Source: Helianthus annuus (taxonomy: Eukaryota > Streptophyta > Magnoliopsida > Asterales > Asteraceae). From it: a stretch of DNA of 64,000 bases. How positions within the stretch are numbered: position 1 is the first letter of the stretch; every line of letters starts with the position of its first letter. Shown here one piece after another: positions 63,123 through 64,000 of this stretch. The position numbers were made by a program, and so were the translations under genes. The notes beneath the pieces were generated by a model. The model saw only the letters and a list, made by a program, of their open reading frames with translations, was not told the DNA's origin and made no database searches. The stretch spans positions 152,436,624-152,500,623 of the forward strand of contig NC_035441.2 in NCBI RefSeq assembly GCF_002127325.2, written 5' to 3'.

Positions 63123-64000
63123 ATGGGTGTCACAAAGTTCTTTGTTACTAATCTGTCGGATGGGTGTAGTTCGAAGGAGATCGGGGAGGTATTTGGGGTT
63201 TACGGAGATGTAGATGGGGTTTATGTTGCCAGAAAGAGAGACAAGAAAGGGAAAAGATTTGGGTTTGTGTCTTTTACTAGGGTGAAGAACAAGGAGTTAG
63301 AGGATAGTACGAAGAACGTGTGGATGGGTCATTTCAAACTTCTTGTGAATCTGGCTAGATTTGCTATGGAAAATATGGAGGGGTCCTAGCCGGTAGAGTC
63401 AGTTGGTAAATTTAAGAATGATGCTTCACATGCGGCCGACGGTGGTGGTCGGTTCCCGATTAATCAGCCGTTTAATCCCACTCATAAGGGTATGTCTTAT
63501 AAAGACAGACTGATGGGTAATCCCTGTAAGTTGCCAAAGGACGGGAAGGTGGTGGAAGTATCGGAATTTGTGAAGCCGTTGGGGGATAGCCTTGTTAACA
63601 GTCTGATTGTGAGATGCAAAGATATGTCTACTCTTGTCAAGTTAATAGGCTCTTACATTCGGATGGTAGTCCTAAGGTCTCGTTGAAATATGTGGGGGGA
63701 TTATATATGTTGATGATTTTTTAGGGCAACGAAGAATTGTTAGCGTTCAAAGATCATAACTTTAACGCCAGTTCGTGGTTCTCATGGGTTGATGTATGGA
63801 ATGGCCAGACACTTCCGTTTGAACGCGTAGCTTGGCTGAAAATCTCGGGAGTTCCGCTACACTTGATGGACAATGAAGTATATGATTCAGTTGGGAGGCT
63901 GTTCGGAAAGGTTGTTCATGCTTCGAGGATATCAAAGGAGGATAAAGATTTATCTTATGATTTAGTGGGTGTGTTAGTGGGCGAAGGGGATAAGATATGT
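63123..64000 (+). pseudogene. LINE ORF1 (RRM and DUF4283-like regions), cut by the window end
   Basis: From ATG at 63123 the frame reads M-G-V-T-K-F-F-V-T-N-L-S, F-G-V-Y-G-D-V and K-R-F-G-F-V-S-F, an RNA-recognition motif with RNP2/RNP1-like parts, as in ORF1 of plant L1-type LINEs. A TAG at 63387-63389 interrupts it; the same frame then continues (M-S-Y-K-D-R-L-M, 63483 on) to a frameshift near 63650. After that a TAG near 63722 precedes F-K-D-H-N-F-N, W-V-D-V-W-N-G-Q, V-A-W-L-K-I-S-G-V-P-L-H-L and G-R-L-F-G-K-V, typical of the DUF4283-like region. The element continues beyond 64000. Confidence 0.82.

Overview
This window is nuclear DNA from a flowering plant. It is intron-bearing and AT-rich, and most of it is transposable elements. 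The retroelement proteins, the chitin-receptor-like and calmodulin-like genes, and the SINE and Helitron types all point to a eudicot. The polyproteins resemble those common in Asteraceae (composites); that family assignment is inference, not a search result. Only two genes look intact and host-encoded: a calmodulin-like gene of the CML41 type (32003-32587, +) and an intronless LysM receptor-like pseudokinase gene of the LYK4/LYK5 type (34446-36293, +). They lie in the same orientation about 1.9 kb apart.

Layout, left to right. 1-9031 is a nest: a 7.6-kb copia-type element that carries GAG but no POL (592-8192, minus, target duplication GCGGT) sits inside an older Ty3/gypsy LTR, which itself lies beside a Helitron 3' end. 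9037-13065 holds a Harbinger-like MITE with a GC-rich core, another Helitron 3' end, two tandem duplications and a hAT-like element built of degenerate CGGGTA repeats. 13376-17344 is a decayed copia element (minus) carrying two further MITEs. 17503-17809 is a SINE. 17852-28738 is a Helitron complex with three similar 5' ends, fragments of host genes (PP2-type F-box protein, ESCRT-III VPS2, probable kinesin-14), two small intact unknown ORFs, several long hairpins and minisatellites. 29590-31600 is an internally deleted Mutator-like (MULE) element.

The gene island follows (31640-36400), with a small hAT MITE between the two genes. 36480-51950 is a mosaic of short elements, many with target-site duplications readable in the sequence: Tourist-like, hAT and MULE MITEs, three SINEs plus a remnant sharing the tail CCGTTCAAAA, two fold-back elements inserted in TA repeats, a Harbinger transposase pseudogene, a minus-strand Helitron, a fragment of a conserved plant gene, and a hAT-like element that appears to carry a Pol II promoter with a start codon. 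52235-61362 is a complete, recent Ty3/gypsy chromovirus (Tekay type by resemblance; 2.4-kb LTRs; target duplication AGGGT). It is inserted in a Harbinger-like MITE and has lost the end of GAG and the protease active site. 61811-62650 is another MITE copy in head-to-head arrangement. 62651-64000 is the start of a LINE whose ORF1 (RRM plus DUF4283-like region) runs off the window.

How the parts relate: the two host genes belong to families tied to chitin/flagellin-triggered immunity and plasmodesmal closure, so their linkage is the main functional observation. The elements give a relative chronology by nesting. The elements most likely to be under-described are the POL-less GAG element with its array of GAGCGGTCCA-like motifs, the TA-inserted fold-backs, the MITEs with triplet-repeat cores, and the small ORF pair in the Helitron. 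All calls come from reading the sequence; no database search was possible.
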